Counted from the first letter of the stretch, positions 9,111-17,633 are shown. The stretch: 64,000 bases of DNA from Christensenella sp. UBA6880 (GCA_002449145.1 DKCG01000023.1:1-64000); one strand, 5' to 3'. Notes: a model not told the origin generated them from the sequence alone. Numbers and translations: made by a program.

Positions 9111-9149
9111 AAAAAAACGCTCACCATTCGGTGAGCGCATTTTTTTTTT
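9111..9149. terminator. bidirectional intrinsic terminator
   Basis: CGCTCACC (9118-9125), ATTC loop, GGTGAGCG (9130-9137), flanked by A7 on the left and T10 on the right. It ends the minus-strand phosphoesterase gene and can also stop plus-strand transcription from the dnaK operon. Confidence 0.9.
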
Positions 9150-9150
9150 A

Positions 9151-12100
9151 TTAAGCACTTATTTTTGCTTTTTTCTTCTTCGAGAAGTAGATGCCAAGTC
9201 CTGTGCCTACGCCTATCACTGCCACGCCCGGAATGAGGGTGGAAAGAAGGATAACCATAAGTTTGTTGTCCTTGACGGGCGTTGTGCCGAGAACGGTGCT
9301 ATTGCCGATTTGATCGATCTTGCCGGTTGCTCTGTTGAAGTAGTAACCCGTGAAAGTGATCGTGTCGCCTTCGACTTTGACCTTGCCGAAAGTTTGAGAA
9401 TCGAGCGTATGAAGAATGCTGTCGTCCTTGTTGAATTTGTCGGTGGTCATATCGTTCTCTCTGTAGGTGTAGAACTTCGTTCCGAGTGTGCCGAGCGTGA
9501 TGTAGAGAACGCCGTCGCCCGTGTAACGCACGCCGTCTTTGCTCGTCTTGTCAACGACGTTGCCGTCTTTGTCAACGAGATAAGTGGCGGTGTAGGTGTG
9601 GTCGTGGCCGCCGAATACGACGTTTACGCCTTGCTCTGCAAAGAGAGTGGTGAGTTGAGTTCTCATAGCCTTGACTTCGCCGTCGAACGCGTGCGAACCT
9701 GCGCTGTATAAACTCTTGTGCATAAGCACGAATTTCCATTTAGCGTCGGTGTTTGCAAGGTCGTTTTTGAGCCATTCGAGTTGAGTTGCGCCGAGTCCGT
9801 CGGTGGTCGCGTCGTTGGTGTCGAGAACGGTGAAGTGTGCGTTTGCGTAATCGAAGGAATAGTATTCGCCGCTTATGCCCTTAACTTCTTCGCCGACCTT
9901 TTCGGTGTAGTTGAAGTATCTGCTCATTGCGCCCGTTTTGTTCTCATGGTTGCCCGAAGCAAAGAACACGGAAGTGTTGAGAGTAAGGTCTTGATAGGTG
10001 TCGAGAGCCATGCCCCATTGATTGAAGTTCTTGCCGTTGTCGCACATATCGCCTGCGTTGAGAATGAAATCGAAGGTGTTGACTCTTTCGTCTTTAAGAA
10101 GTGCGTCGACTGCCTCGTGGCTGTTGTCGTACATACTTTGAATCATACCTTGAATGTCAGCGATAGTGAGGAACTCGAAAGCGTCAACGTCTCTGCCGAC
10201 AGCCGTCGTGAAGGTGAGGGTGTTGCCTTCATAGCCTTGAGTCTTGATGTATTCGACCAAAGAAAATTCGAGGGGTTCGCCGTCCGTTTCGTAGTTGCCG
10301 AGAATGTCGTAGTAGTAGGTTTTGCCTGCTTCGAGACCGTTGATGGTGACGGTGTGGACGTTCCAGTATATAACGCTGTTTGCAACCGCTTTGTCGCGAT
10401 CGCCGTAGATGTACGGGGTGTCATTGTCATCAACGATTTGACCGTGAGTGAGACAGAGAAGTCCGAGGTCGATGAGCGGAATGTATTGCGGTTTGGTTTG
10501 AGTGAATACGGTCGCTTTCACGCCGTTTGAGAACTCTTTGTAAGCCGTCGTGTCGAGATAATCGGTCTTGTTCGTCGCATACGCTTTGAGTGCGGCGGAT
10601 TTGGAAGTGCTTACGTCGCCGACTACGTTTCCGTTTTCGTCAAAGAGTCTGAACGTGCCGTACACGTTTTCTTCGGTGTAGAACTTAATCGTGTAGGACG
10701 TCGTAGAGTTGGTGGTATCGAAGTTTGCAGTCACGCGAGAGGGAACTCTGCCGTTGTCTTGCGTTGCTGCGTTGAACGTTGCGCCGACTTCCGAGCCTTT
10801 GTTGAGAGTGCTGAGGTAAGAGAGGCGCACGCCGTCCTTTTCATACGCTTTGTTGGGTTGATAATAGGAAGGCGCCTCGGGGTGTGCAAAGTCGTCCATA
10901 TCGGGATAGACGTCGGTTGCAAACGCAATCACGATGTCGTCGGCAATGCCGCCGAGTCCCTTATAGAAACTGTCGACGAGATAACTGTCGAGGAAGTTTT
11001 GAACGATGGATATAACGTCAGGACCTTCGAGCGAGAATCCGAGAAGTTTTGCAACGAGAGTCTTGATTGCGGGAAGCAAATCGTTGATGGTGTTAACGAG
11101 AACGAAGTTTTCCGCATCGATAGAGAAATCTGTCGGAAGTGAGAGCTCAATGCCGTAATTAGCGAGCAAATTTTTGACAAACGGCATATTCAATAAAGAG
11201 GGAAGTTGCGAGCCCAAACCTTTTTTGAGGTGAGCAAACGCCGCTTCGGTGATGTAGCCTTTGTCAACTGCGTCGCTGAAATCGAACTTATGATTGAGAA
11301 CGGTTTTGAGCAACGAACCGTCTTCGGTGAAGATGGGATCGAGCAACGTCGTGAGCAATTTTTCAACGAATTTGCCGCTGACAAGTTGTTCGTGCATATC
11401 TTTGACTGCCGCCACCATGCGCAAACGATAGGTGGGGTTGTAGGGGTGTTTGAAAAGGTAATCTTTGCCTTCTTCGACCTTTTGTTCCTCACCGAAAATC
11501 GCTTTGATTGATTCTGCCGTTTCGTCGAGAGAAATCTCGATACCCATCGTGTGAGCGGTCATAATGAAGGAAGCGATGTCGGTAATCTGCATCTTGCCGC
11601 TGTTTTCGGGGTTGACTGCGGATACGATGCTGTCGTCGCCGAATTTCCAAGAAAGAACTTCGTTGACGACCGCTTTCACGAGGTCGAGTGCGGAATTGTA
11701 ATTCGTGCCGTTATGGACGTATGTCACGCCTTCGAGAACGGTGTCGAGAATGTATTGAACGAGTCCGTTGAGGGCTTCGGTCTTTTCGTCGGAGTCCATA
11801 TTGCCGTATTCTTTATACAATTTTTTCTCGTCGTCATCGCCACTCTTTTTGAAGTCTGCAAACAAGGTGCTGCGGACGATTCCGAGAACCATTCCGTCGC
11901 CGCCGACCATATTCATAACCGTGTCGACGAGTCCGTCGATAGTGCTTTGATTGAGAAAATGATCGACGACTCTTTCGACAAGAATCGAATAGATTTGTTT
12001 GTTTATATAGTCGTTGTAGCCGAGCGTATTCATATCCTCGTAGTTAATCATATACGCGATATAGTCGGGGTTGGTTGCAACGACAGCCTGCCAGTTTTTC

Positions 12101-13725
12101 TCTGTTTTGTTGTCTTTATATGTTTTATACGCGGTTTGGAAAGCCTCGTCGTTAAATGCCGGTGCGGTGAACACGTTGTGGCTCGGCACTTCCTTAAACG
12201 GCGTTGCGCTGATGTCGTCGAGGCAGAATACGGAAGAAATGCAGGTTTCGCCGAGTTTGCCGTCAAAATTATATCTTTCGAGTGTGGTGTATCTTCTGGG
12301 TGAATAGTAACTTACGCAAGAACCCGTCTGAAAATCGTAGAGCGTTCTACCCTCGACGTCGGTGTAGGTCATAGCGTCGCAAACGTGCATATGTCCGGTG
12401 AAGACGTAGCGAGTGCCCATATCGAGCAAGCGTTTTGCGGTGTTTTCCCAGTTGTAAATAGTAAAGTCTTTGAGAATTTCGTCTTCCATTTCCCAGTGCG
12501 GAAGCGCATTTTGGTGGAAACAGGTGATGATTGTCTTTTCGCCGAGCGTGGGATTGGACGCGTTTTGAGATTCGCAGAATTCTTGCATCCAGTCAAGCAC
12601 GCCTTCGGTGAGTCTGCCGCCGCAGAGGTGGTCGAGACCCGTCGAACGGAACACGGTTTTACCTGCAGCGAAAGCGGCTTCGGCGTTGATTGTCGTCGAT
12701 GTATCGACTGCGCCTTCTTCGGTTGCGCCGTAGAAAGTGTAGTCCGCGCCGTTTGCTTGCTTTTTGTTTTTGATAACGTTATATTCCGCTTCGTTCACTC
12801 TGACGTATGCGCCGACTTCTGCCGCCTCTCTGTCGTGAGCGTCGATAACCATAATCGCGTAATCGGTGTAGCCTTCGACTTTGATTTCCGCAGACAAGGA
12901 AAGAGCGTTGTTTACGTCGCCGATTTGATAGTATTCGTTGAGTTTGTCGGCGGTCGTTTTGGAAGCGTCCATATTGTTGACCGCTTCGAGATGTTCGTTG
13001 TAGTAGTGAATTTCAAGAGTATCCGCATTTTCGGACGGAATATAGTTTGTCGTATACTCGCCGTACCAGTACTCTGCGGGCAAATATTCGGTGAGGTTGA
13101 TTGCGCCGTCGCTTCCGTCAAGGTTTGCGTTCGGATAGCCCAAGCCTGCAAAGACGAGAGCGAATTGCATAGTCGTCAATGCGTCGGAAACACGCTTAGA
13201 ACCGTCGGTTTTCGAGTAGAGCGCACCCGACGTGTTGTAAAGGTCGTGGTTGCCCGGCGTTGCGAAAACTTGGAAGTTCTCATAACCCGATACCTTTCTT
13301 ATCTCGTTTTGCATATAACGCAACGCGTTTGCAACGTCAACGAGCGCGGTGACTTCGCCGTTTTTGCTAAGGTCGCCCGAAGCGAAAACGTATTGCGGTG
13401 CTTTTCCTTTCTTCGCGTCGGCAATGTATTGCTCGATTTGTTGTTTGAGGATCATACCGCTTTCCATAACGAGTTTGGTGTCGCCCGTCATAGAATTGTA
13501 GAAGTCGCTCGTTTTGTAGTCGGGACTTTGGATGTCTTGATAGCAATCGTCGACAGGGAAGTAGTGGATGTCGCTGAATTGACCGATCATAAGAGAGTTG
13601 GTCGGCGTCTTTTGACTGTCGGCGTTTGCAATGCCTGCAATCGAGAACGTCATAACGCTCGCAAGAACAATTGCGAGAGCGACGACGAACATCAAAGGCA
13701 GACGTCTTTGCATTTTGCTGCTCAT
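9151..13725 (-). CDS. large exported double metallophosphoesterase, membrane anchored
   Basis: 1524 residues. A signal peptide (about 1-36, ending IANADS) is followed by a first calcineurin-like phosphoesterase domain with metal motifs GQFSDIHYFP, ASGDLSKNGE, PGNHDLYN, CFHQNALPHWE and FTGHMHVCD. A long helical region of no known family follows. Then comes a beta domain like the N-domain of purple acid phosphatases (TVTINGLEAGKTYYYDI) and a second phosphoesterase domain with TIADIQG, LNAGDMCDNG, ASGNHENKTG, LMHKSLYSAGSHAF and FGGHDHTYTA. The C-terminus has one membrane helix (about 1490-1512) and a lysine tail, so the bulk lies outside the cell. The start has AAGGAGGAAAT just before ATG. Probably scavenges phosphate from organic esters; substrate unknown. 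Not in an operon. Confidence 0.85.
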   Translation of the reverse strand: MSSKMQRRLPLMFVVALAIVLASVMTFSIAGIANADSQKTPTNSLMIGQFSDIHYFPVDDCYQDIQSPDYKTSDFYNSMTGDTKLVMESGMILKQQIEQYIADAKKGKAPQYVFASGDLSKNGEVTALVDVANALRYMQNEIRKVSGYENFQVFATPGNHDLYNTSGALYSKTDGSKRVSDALTTMQFALVFAGLGYPNANLDGSDGAINLTEYLPAEYWYGEYTTNYIPSENADTLEIHYYNEHLEAVNNMDASKTTADKLNEYYQIGDVNNALSLSAEIKVEGYTDYAIMVIDAHDREAAEVGAYVRVNEAEYNVIKNKKQANGADYTFYGATEEGAVDTSTTINAEAAFAAGKTVFRSTGLDHLCGGRLTEGVLDWMQEFCESQNASNPTLGEKTIITCFHQNALPHWEMEDEILKDFTIYNWENTAKRLLDMGTRYVFTGHMHVCDAMTYTDVEGRTLYDFQTGSCVSYYSPRRYTTLERYNFDGKLGETCISSVFCLDDISATPFKEVPSHNVFTAPAFNDEAFQTAYKTYKDNKTEKNWQAVVATNPDYIAYMINYEDMNTLGYNDYINKQIYSILVERVVDHFLNQSTIDGLVDTVMNMVGGDGMVLGIVRSTLFADFKKSGDDDEKKLYKEYGNMDSDEKTEALNGLVQYILDTVLEGVTYVHNGTNYNSALDLVKAVVNEVLSWKFGDDSIVSAVNPENSGKMQITDIASFIMTAHTMGIEISLDETAESIKAIFGEEQKVEEGKDYLFKHPYNPTYRLRMVAAVKDMHEQLVSGKFVEKLLTTLLDPIFTEDGSLLKTVLNHKFDFSDAVDKGYITEAAFAHLKKGLGSQLPSLLNMPFVKNLLANYGIELSLPTDFSIDAENFVLVNTINDLLPAIKTLVAKLLGFSLEGPDVISIVQNFLDSYLVDSFYKGLGGIADDIVIAFATDVYPDMDDFAHPEAPSYYQPNKAYEKDGVRLSYLSTLNKGSEVGATFNAATQDNGRVPSRVTANFDTTNSTTSYTIKFYTEENVYGTFRLFDENGNVVGDVSTSKSAALKAYATNKTDYLDTTAYKEFSNGVKATVFTQTKPQYIPLIDLGLLCLTHGQIVDDNDTPYIYGDRDKAVANSVIYWNVHTVTINGLEAGKTYYYDILGNYETDGEPLEFSLVEYIKTQGYEGNTLTFTTAVGRDVDAFEFLTIADIQGMIQSMYDNSHEAVDALLKDERVNTFDFILNAGDMCDNGKNFNQWGMALDTYQDLTLNTSVFFASGNHENKTGAMSRYFNYTEKVGEEVKGISGEYYSFDYANAHFTVLDTNDATTDGLGATQLEWLKNDLANTDAKWKFVLMHKSLYSAGSHAFDGEVKAMRTQLTTLFAEQGVNVVFGGHDHTYTATYLVDKDGNVVDKTSKDGVRYTGDGVLYITLGTLGTKFYTYRENDMTTDKFNKDDSILHTLDSQTFGKVKVEGDTITFTGYYFNRATGKIDQIGNSTVLGTTPVKDNKLMVILLSTLIPGVAVIGVGTGLGIYFSKKKKAKISA

Positions 13726-13779
13726 ATTTCCTCCTTATGCACGCATACGCGCGCAAATAATTCTTCTATACGATTGTAC

Positions 13780-13785
13780 ATTATA
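13780..13785 (-). promoter_or_regulatory. possible -10 box for the large phosphoesterase
   Basis: Minus-strand TATAAT (13785-13780) lies 55 bp before the ATG. No good -35 box is present at the right spacing, so an activator may be needed. Confidence 0.4.
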
Positions 13786-13943
13786 CATAAATTAAAATCA
13801 ATATTGCACGGGAAAAGTTTTTTGTTAAATTCGATTTTGTTCGATAGTTTACACTTTGATTGATATTGCGTGTCGAAAATCCGCCGCAGTGTCGAAAAAC
13901 GTAAAAATACCCGAAAAATATTTAATATTTTTGCAAATATCCG

Positions 13944-13972
13944 TTGACAAACGACATAATCGGGAATAATAT
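13944..13972 (+). promoter_or_regulatory. sigma-A promoter of arsR
   Basis: TTGACA (13944-13949), 17-bp spacer, TAATAT (13967-13972). The predicted start site (about 13979) abuts the palindromic operator at 13981. Confidence 0.82.
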
Positions 13973-13980
13973 ATAAATGA

Positions 13981-14004
13981 ACATTTGAATAACAGTTCAA
14001 ATGT
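13981..14004 (+). promoter_or_regulatory. ArsR/SmtB-type operator O1
   Basis: ACATTTGAA (13981-13989), TAACAG, TTCAAATGT (13996-14004): perfect 9-bp arms with a 6-nt spacer. The core TTGAA-N6-TTCAA recurs at 14403. It resembles the TGAA-N6-TTCA palindromes of SmtB/CadC-family repressors and lies on the arsR start site. Confidence 0.82.
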
Positions 14005-14015
14005 CGGAGAGAAAA

Positions 14016-14345
14016 ATGACATTAGAAATCAAAGACAAAACCCAAAATTCAACGCTTCCCGCCGACGACGTGGTATCAGCGCTTGCAGAATTGTTCAAGG
14101 CTCTTGGCGACCCGACCCGCGTGAAAATTTTGAGTTGCTTGCAAGCAAGCGATATGAACGTAGGGGACATCGCCGACAAACTCGGTATGACCACTTCCGC
14201 CGTATCTCACCAACTTCGCGTGCTTCGTGCAATCAAACTCGTCAAAGGCACGAAAGAGGGCAAGGAAGTCAGATATTCTCTCGACGACGACCACGTTACG
14301 CTCATACTGCAATGCGGTCTGACTCACGTCAACGAGGAGAAATAA
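14016..14345 (+). CDS. ArsR/SmtB-family metal-sensing repressor
   Basis: A 109-residue winged-helix regulator. ELFKALGDPTRVKILSCLQ and VGDIADKLGMTTSAVSHQLRVLR (recognition helix) are family signatures. DDDHVTLILQCGLTHVNE near the C-terminus has the Asp/His/His/Glu pattern of an alpha-5 Zn/Cd site. Metal binding should release DNA. An in-frame ATG at 14001 lies inside operator O1; ATG 14016 is preferred because GGAGAG (14006-14011) sits just before it. Heads arsR-HMA-P-ATPase and probably represses both itself and the downstream pair. Confidence 0.9.
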   Translation: MTLEIKDKTQNSTLPADDVVSALAELFKALGDPTRVKILSCLQASDMNVGDIADKLGMTTSAVSHQLRVLRAIKLVKGTKEGKEVRYSLDDDHVTLILQCGLTHVNEEK

Positions 14346-14357
14346 TTCCTCTCGAAT

Positions 14358-14393
14358 CTAAAAAACGCAGGGTGTAAAACCCTGATTTTTTAG
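14358..14393 (+). terminator. intrinsic terminator after arsR
   Basis: CTAAAAAA, then CAGGGT-GTAAA-ACCCTG, then TTTTTTAG. It separates arsR from the metal transport genes, which have their own operator. Confidence 0.85.
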
Positions 14394-14401
14394 AAGCAAT
14401 A

Positions 14402-14419
14402 TTTGAATAGTTGTTCAAT
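14402..14419 (+). promoter_or_regulatory. ArsR/SmtB-type operator O2
   Basis: TTGAA (14403-14407), N6, TTCAA (14414-14418): same half-sites and spacing as O1. The left part TTGAATAGTTG also pairs with CAACTATTCAA at 14424-14434, giving an overlapping second palindrome. It lies between the arsR terminator and the HMA gene, so the repressor probably controls the transport genes separately. Confidence 0.7.
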
Positions 14420-14498
14420 AATCCAACTATTCAACAAACAAACCGATATAGGATTTGACCCGAAAGGGAAGCATATAAATCGTTAAGGAGAAACGAAA

Positions 14499-14717
14499 AT
14501 GAAAAAAGTTTACAAACTCGAAGATCTCGATTGTGCAAATTGCGCCGCAAAAATGGAATGTGCCATTCAAAAACTTGACGGCGTCCAAAACGCGTCCGTC
14601 AGTTTTATGGCTCAACGTCTCACCATCGAAGCCGATGACGCAAACTTTGACGAGATTATGAAGAAGGTTGTGAAGACTTGCCGTAAAATCGAACCCGACT
14701 GCACAATCGTTCTTTGA
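14499..14717 (+). CDS. heavy-metal-associated (HMA) domain chaperone
   Basis: A 72-residue single HMA domain. LEDLDCANCAAKMECAIQKL holds the metal-binding CxxC (CANC), and VSFMAQRLTIEADD is the following strand. Such domains hand Zn, Cd or Cu to P-type ATPases. The ATPase downstream lacks an N-terminal HMA domain, so this stand-alone domain probably serves it. AAGGAGAAACG precedes the ATG. The last four codons and the stop lie inside the left arm of palindromic element B. Confidence 0.9.
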   Translation: MKKVYKLEDLDCANCAAKMECAIQKLDGVQNASVSFMAQRLTIEADDANFDEIMKKVVKTCRKIEPDCTIVL

Positions 14718-14826
14718 GCGAATAACTGCGTCAGACGCCACTGCACGACAACTCATTTACGTCAAGTAAATTAGGGTTGCCGTGCAGAAGCGTCTTCCTT
14801 GTTCTTCATCTCAAAGAACGATTGTG
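14702..14826. repeat. palindromic 3'-end element, copy B (125 bp)
   Basis: Outer arms 14702-14718 and 14810-14826 are perfectly complementary over 17 bp and include the HMA gene stop codon. Loop blocks are GCGAATAACTGCGTCA and TTCCTTGTTCTTCAT. The second arms AGACGC..CTGCACG (14733-14747) and CGTGCAG..GCGTCT (14781-14795) flank the central hairpin CAACTCATTTAC / GTAAATTAGGGTTG. It sits inside the metal-efflux operon between chaperone and ATPase. Confidence 0.9.
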
Positions 14827-14908
14827 ACCAAGTTCTTCATCCAAATATTACATTTTATGGGCGAGCGAACAAATCTTAATCTCAAACTCAATATAGACAA
14901 AGCGGATT

Positions 14909-16855
14909 ATGAAAAAAATCAAACTATCAAGAAAAGAAAAGAAGAACCTCATTCGCATAAGCGTTGCGCTGTGTTTGTTCTTCGTTATACTCATCGTTGA
15001 CAAGACGATAGGACTTGCAAAGGCTGTCGGCGGACAGTACGGCTGGCTTTTGCCGTTCTTCCTCTATTTTGCCGTGTATATGGTCATCGGATACGACGTG
15101 CTGTTCAAGGCGGCAAGAGGAATCGTACACGGTCAAGTGCTTGACGAAAACTTGCTTATGTGCGTTGCATCTCTCGGCGCGTTCGCGCTCGGCATTTACA
15201 CGAGCGTGACGGGTAGAGAACAAGAAGGCTTCGACGAAGGTTGCGCTGTGCTTTTGTTCTATCAAGTCGGCGAGTTCTTCCAAAGTTACGCAACCGGCAA
15301 ATCGAGAAAATCAATTTCCGCACTTATGGACATCAGACCCGATTATGCCAACGTCAAGAGGGAAGACGGGGTCGTCGAACAAGTCGACCCGAGCGAAGTT
15401 AAGGTTGGCGACGTCATCGTGGTTTACCCCGGTGAAAAAGTGCCTCTCGACGGTATCGTGACAAGCGGTTTAACCACTCTCGACACCAAAGCACTCACGG
15501 GCGAGTCCCTTCCCAGAGAACTTTCGGAAGGTGAAGAAATTATTAGCGGTTGCGTCAATTTGACGTCGCAAATCGAAGTTGAAGTGACAAAAGTATTCTA
15601 CGATTCGACGGTTTCTAAAATACTTGACCTCGTTGAGAACGCTTCGAGCAAGAAATCCAAAGCGGAAAACTTTATATCGAGATTCGCAAAATACTACACG
15701 CCGAGCGTGGTCGTGGCGGCAATTTTGCTTATGGTTATAGGCGGCGCTGTCACGAGAGACTGGTACACTTGGATATACAGAGGTTTGAGTTTCTTGGTCG
15801 TTTCCTGTCCTTGCGCACTCGTCGTTTCCGTGCCTCTTTCCTTCTTTGCGGGTATCGGCGCGGCTTCGAGATTCGGTATTCTTATCAAGGGTAGCAACTA
15901 TCTCGAACTTATGAGTAAGGCAAACGTATTCGTGTTCGACAAGACGGGAACGCTCACAAAAGGCAACTTTGCCGTAACCGATGTTGCGCCCGCCGACAGA
16001 AAAGACGAGATTCTTCGCCTTGCCGCCATTGCGGAAAACGACTCGAATCACCCGATTGCACGCTCTATCGTGGCTTGCTACAACGGTGAAATAGAGGGTG
16101 GTTATACGCTTACGAACGTAGCGGGCTTCGGCGTGCTTGCGATAAAAGACGACGACGTCATCTATTGCGGCAACGAAAAACTTATGAAATCATACGATAT
16201 TCCTTACGTTGCGCACAACGGAATAGGCACGGTAGTGTACGTTGCTCACAACAAAGAATACGTCGGTTCGCTTCTCATAAGCGACGAAATCAAGGACGAA
16301 TCCGTATCCGCCGTCGGCGAACTCAACAAAATGGGTTGCAAAACGGTTATGCTCACGGGCGACAACGAGGCTATCGCTTCCGACGTGGCTGGAAAAATCG
16401 GACTTTCGGCATACAAAGCGTCCTTGCTTCCGCAAAATAAAGTTGAAAACGTCGAGCAAATGCTTGCCGAAAAGAAGAAAGGCGACGTGCTGTGCTTTGT
16501 CGGTGACGGCATAAACGACGCACCAGTGCTTATGCGTTCGGATATAGGCATCGCAATGGGCGGCGTGGGCAGCGACGCGGCAATCGAAGCGAGCGACGTA
16601 GTGCTTATGCAAGACGATTTGACGGGTATATCCACTGCAAAACGTATTTCCAAAAAGACGATGAGAGTGGTGTACGAAAACATCGTCGGCTCTCTTGCCG
16701 TAAAACTTCTTATTATGGCGTTGAGCGCGACGGGCGTTCTCGGCAGCGCGACGATGTGGATTGCGGTTTGCGGCGACGTCGGCGTGGCAATAGTTGCGAT
16801 TCTCAACGCAATGCGCGTCAACAAAGGCTACAAAACGCTTATCAAACAAAAGTAA
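14909..16855 (+). CDS. cadA: CPx-type (P1B) heavy-metal-translocating P-type ATPase, Zn/Cd/Pb class
   Basis: A 648-residue integral membrane pump that exports soft divalent metals at the cost of ATP. TGES is the actuator motif (LTGESLPREL), SCPCALVVS holds the ion-binding CPC in the membrane, DKTGTLTKG is the phosphorylation site, SNHPIAR gives the HP motif, and GDGINDAPVL is the hinge. The N-terminus has a lysine-rich leader and no HMA domain. The CPC motif with ArsR-type control favours Zn/Cd/Pb over Cu, though specificity is an inference. The ATG at 14909 has only a weak ribosome site. Element B lies between it and the chaperone gene. Confidence 0.92.
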   Translation: MKKIKLSRKEKKNLIRISVALCLFFVILIVDKTIGLAKAVGGQYGWLLPFFLYFAVYMVIGYDVLFKAARGIVHGQVLDENLLMCVASLGAFALGIYTSVTGREQEGFDEGCAVLLFYQVGEFFQSYATGKSRKSISALMDIRPDYANVKREDGVVEQVDPSEVKVGDVIVVYPGEKVPLDGIVTSGLTTLDTKALTGESLPRELSEGEEIISGCVNLTSQIEVEVTKVFYDSTVSKILDLVENASSKKSKAENFISRFAKYYTPSVVVAAILLMVIGGAVTRDWYTWIYRGLSFLVVSCPCALVVSVPLSFFAGIGAASRFGILIKGSNYLELMSKANVFVFDKTGTLTKGNFAVTDVAPADRKDEILRLAAIAENDSNHPIARSIVACYNGEIEGGYTLTNVAGFGVLAIKDDDVIYCGNEKLMKSYDIPYVAHNGIGTVVYVAHNKEYVGSLLISDEIKDESVSAVGELNKMGCKTVMLTGDNEAIASDVAGKIGLSAYKASLLPQNKVENVEQMLAEKKKGDVLCFVGDGINDAPVLMRSDIGIAMGGVGSDAAIEASDVVLMQDDLTGISTAKRISKKTMRVVYENIVGSLAVKLLIMALSATGVLGSATMWIAVCGDVGVAIVAILNAMRVNKGYKTLIKQK

Positions 16856-16860
16856 AACAC

Positions 16861-16901
16861 CGCGTTAGATATTCAAAATTTTGCGATTTTGAATAAACGC
16901 G
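16861..16901. repeat. AT-rich palindrome after the P-ATPase
   Basis: Outer CGCGTT (16861-16866) pairs with AACGCG (16896-16901); inner ATTCAAAAT (16871-16879) pairs with ATTTTGAAT (16886-16894). No U-tract follows. Possibly a short relative of the 3'-end palindromes, or an mRNA-stabilising hairpin. Confidence 0.5.
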
Positions 16902-16959
16902 TATAAATACGCAATCATCTTAAAAAACGTAAAACAGTCATAATTTTCCCCTATTCTAT

Positions 16960-16997
16960 AAGAAAAACGGATATGCGATTTGCAGTCCGTTTTTCTT
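16960..16997. terminator. bidirectional intrinsic terminator
   Basis: AAGAAAAACGGA (16960-16971) and TCCGTTTTTCTT (16986-16997), a 12-bp stem with A- and T-rich ends. It closes the metal operon on the plus strand and the zinc-ribbon gene on the minus strand. Confidence 0.82.
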
Positions 16998-17005
16998 TAT
17001 GTTAG

Positions 17006-17473
17006 TTATTTTTCTTTGAGTTTGTATCCGCAATTCGGGCACTCGGTATCGTTCGGCGATATTTTTGCAAAACAGCAGGGACATTCGTCGTATTCGGGAA
17101 GATTAACATAATCGAAATCCTCATCTGTATCGTTTTTATTAAGTATTTCAATTTGTTTCAATATGTTTGCCTCTTTTGGTTGTTTATCACTTAATTTTGA
17201 TTGTTGAATCATTAATGTTTTGTCGGTATTTGCTTTAATTACATAAATATTATGACAAGTTGTAACTGCCATTTTCCCCAAAATATAAAATACTGCAATG
17301 GATATTCCACCTAATGGAATAATAATCAAGAAAAGCCACCACATATTGTAAACAATACTTGAAATTACGCCGAGCAGCACAACCATTATACTGAGAATAA
17401 TTGTTGCCACTGTGATAATTTTTGAGCCTGCGCTTATATAACTATAAGAGTCTAAGTCGTTTCGTTGTCTCAT
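17006..17473 (-). CDS. two-helix membrane protein with C-terminal zinc ribbon
   Basis: 155 residues of no family I recognise by name. Two hydrophobic helices (about 17-42 and 47-67: IITVATIILSIMVVLLGVIS and MWWLFLIIIPLGGISIAVFY) lead to a cytoplasmic part. That part ends in a rubredoxin-like zinc ribbon, CPCCFAKISPNDTECPNCGY, with two CxxC knuckles. The start at 17473 is fixed by TTTTGGAGGTAAAAAA directly before the ATG; an upstream in-frame ATG lies in the leader hairpin. The codons are richer in A/T than in the core genes. It has a consensus promoter and a structured leader with a terminator-like hairpin just upstream. Confidence 0.75.
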   Translation of the reverse strand: MRQRNDLDSYSYISAGSKIITVATIILSIMVVLLGVISSIVYNMWWLFLIIIPLGGISIAVFYILGKMAVTTCHNIYVIKANTDKTLMIQQSKLSDKQPKEANILKQIEILNKNDTDEDFDYVNLPEYDECPCCFAKISPNDTECPNCGYKLKEK

Positions 17474-17627
17474 TTTTTTACCTCCAAAATAAAAAATGTG
17501 CCATCCCGAGCGAGATGACACATACAGTTGTTCCTCGCTTAGTTGTCACACCAAATAACCCACAGATTATATGCGGAAACAAGACTGCCGTTAGTAGTCT
17601 GTGGATTTTTATTCAATTTGATGTGAC
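17474..17627 (-). promoter_or_regulatory. structured leader with terminator/antiterminator alternatives
   Basis: The predicted 5' UTR of the 17006-17473 gene. A long outer stem (GTCACATCAAA with TTTGGTGTGAC) encloses CCACAGA/TCTGTGG. Nearer the gene, TGTGTCATC and GATGGCACA followed by TTTTTT form a terminator hairpin next to the ribosome site. AGCGAG upstream can pair instead with CTCGCT in the terminator loop. Such mutually exclusive pairings suggest attenuation. No riboswitch class recognised. Confidence 0.5.
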
Positions 17628-17633
17628 GATGTG

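Noticed and set aside
12385..13863. Long plus-strand reading frame (492 codons) opposite the phosphoesterase
   Set aside because: It lies antisense to a gene with clear motifs and a strong ribosome site; its own translation is Val/Cys/Phe-rich shadow sequence.
14001..14015. Upstream ATG for the ArsR-type gene
   Set aside because: It lies inside operator O1 and lacks a ribosome site, while ATG 14016 has GGAGAG at the right distance.
17474..17627. T-box riboswitch
   Set aside because: The terminator region CGGGATGGCACA is only loosely like the T-box AGGGTGGNACCGCG, the gene is not an aminoacyl-tRNA or amino-acid gene, and no specifier stem is recognisable.
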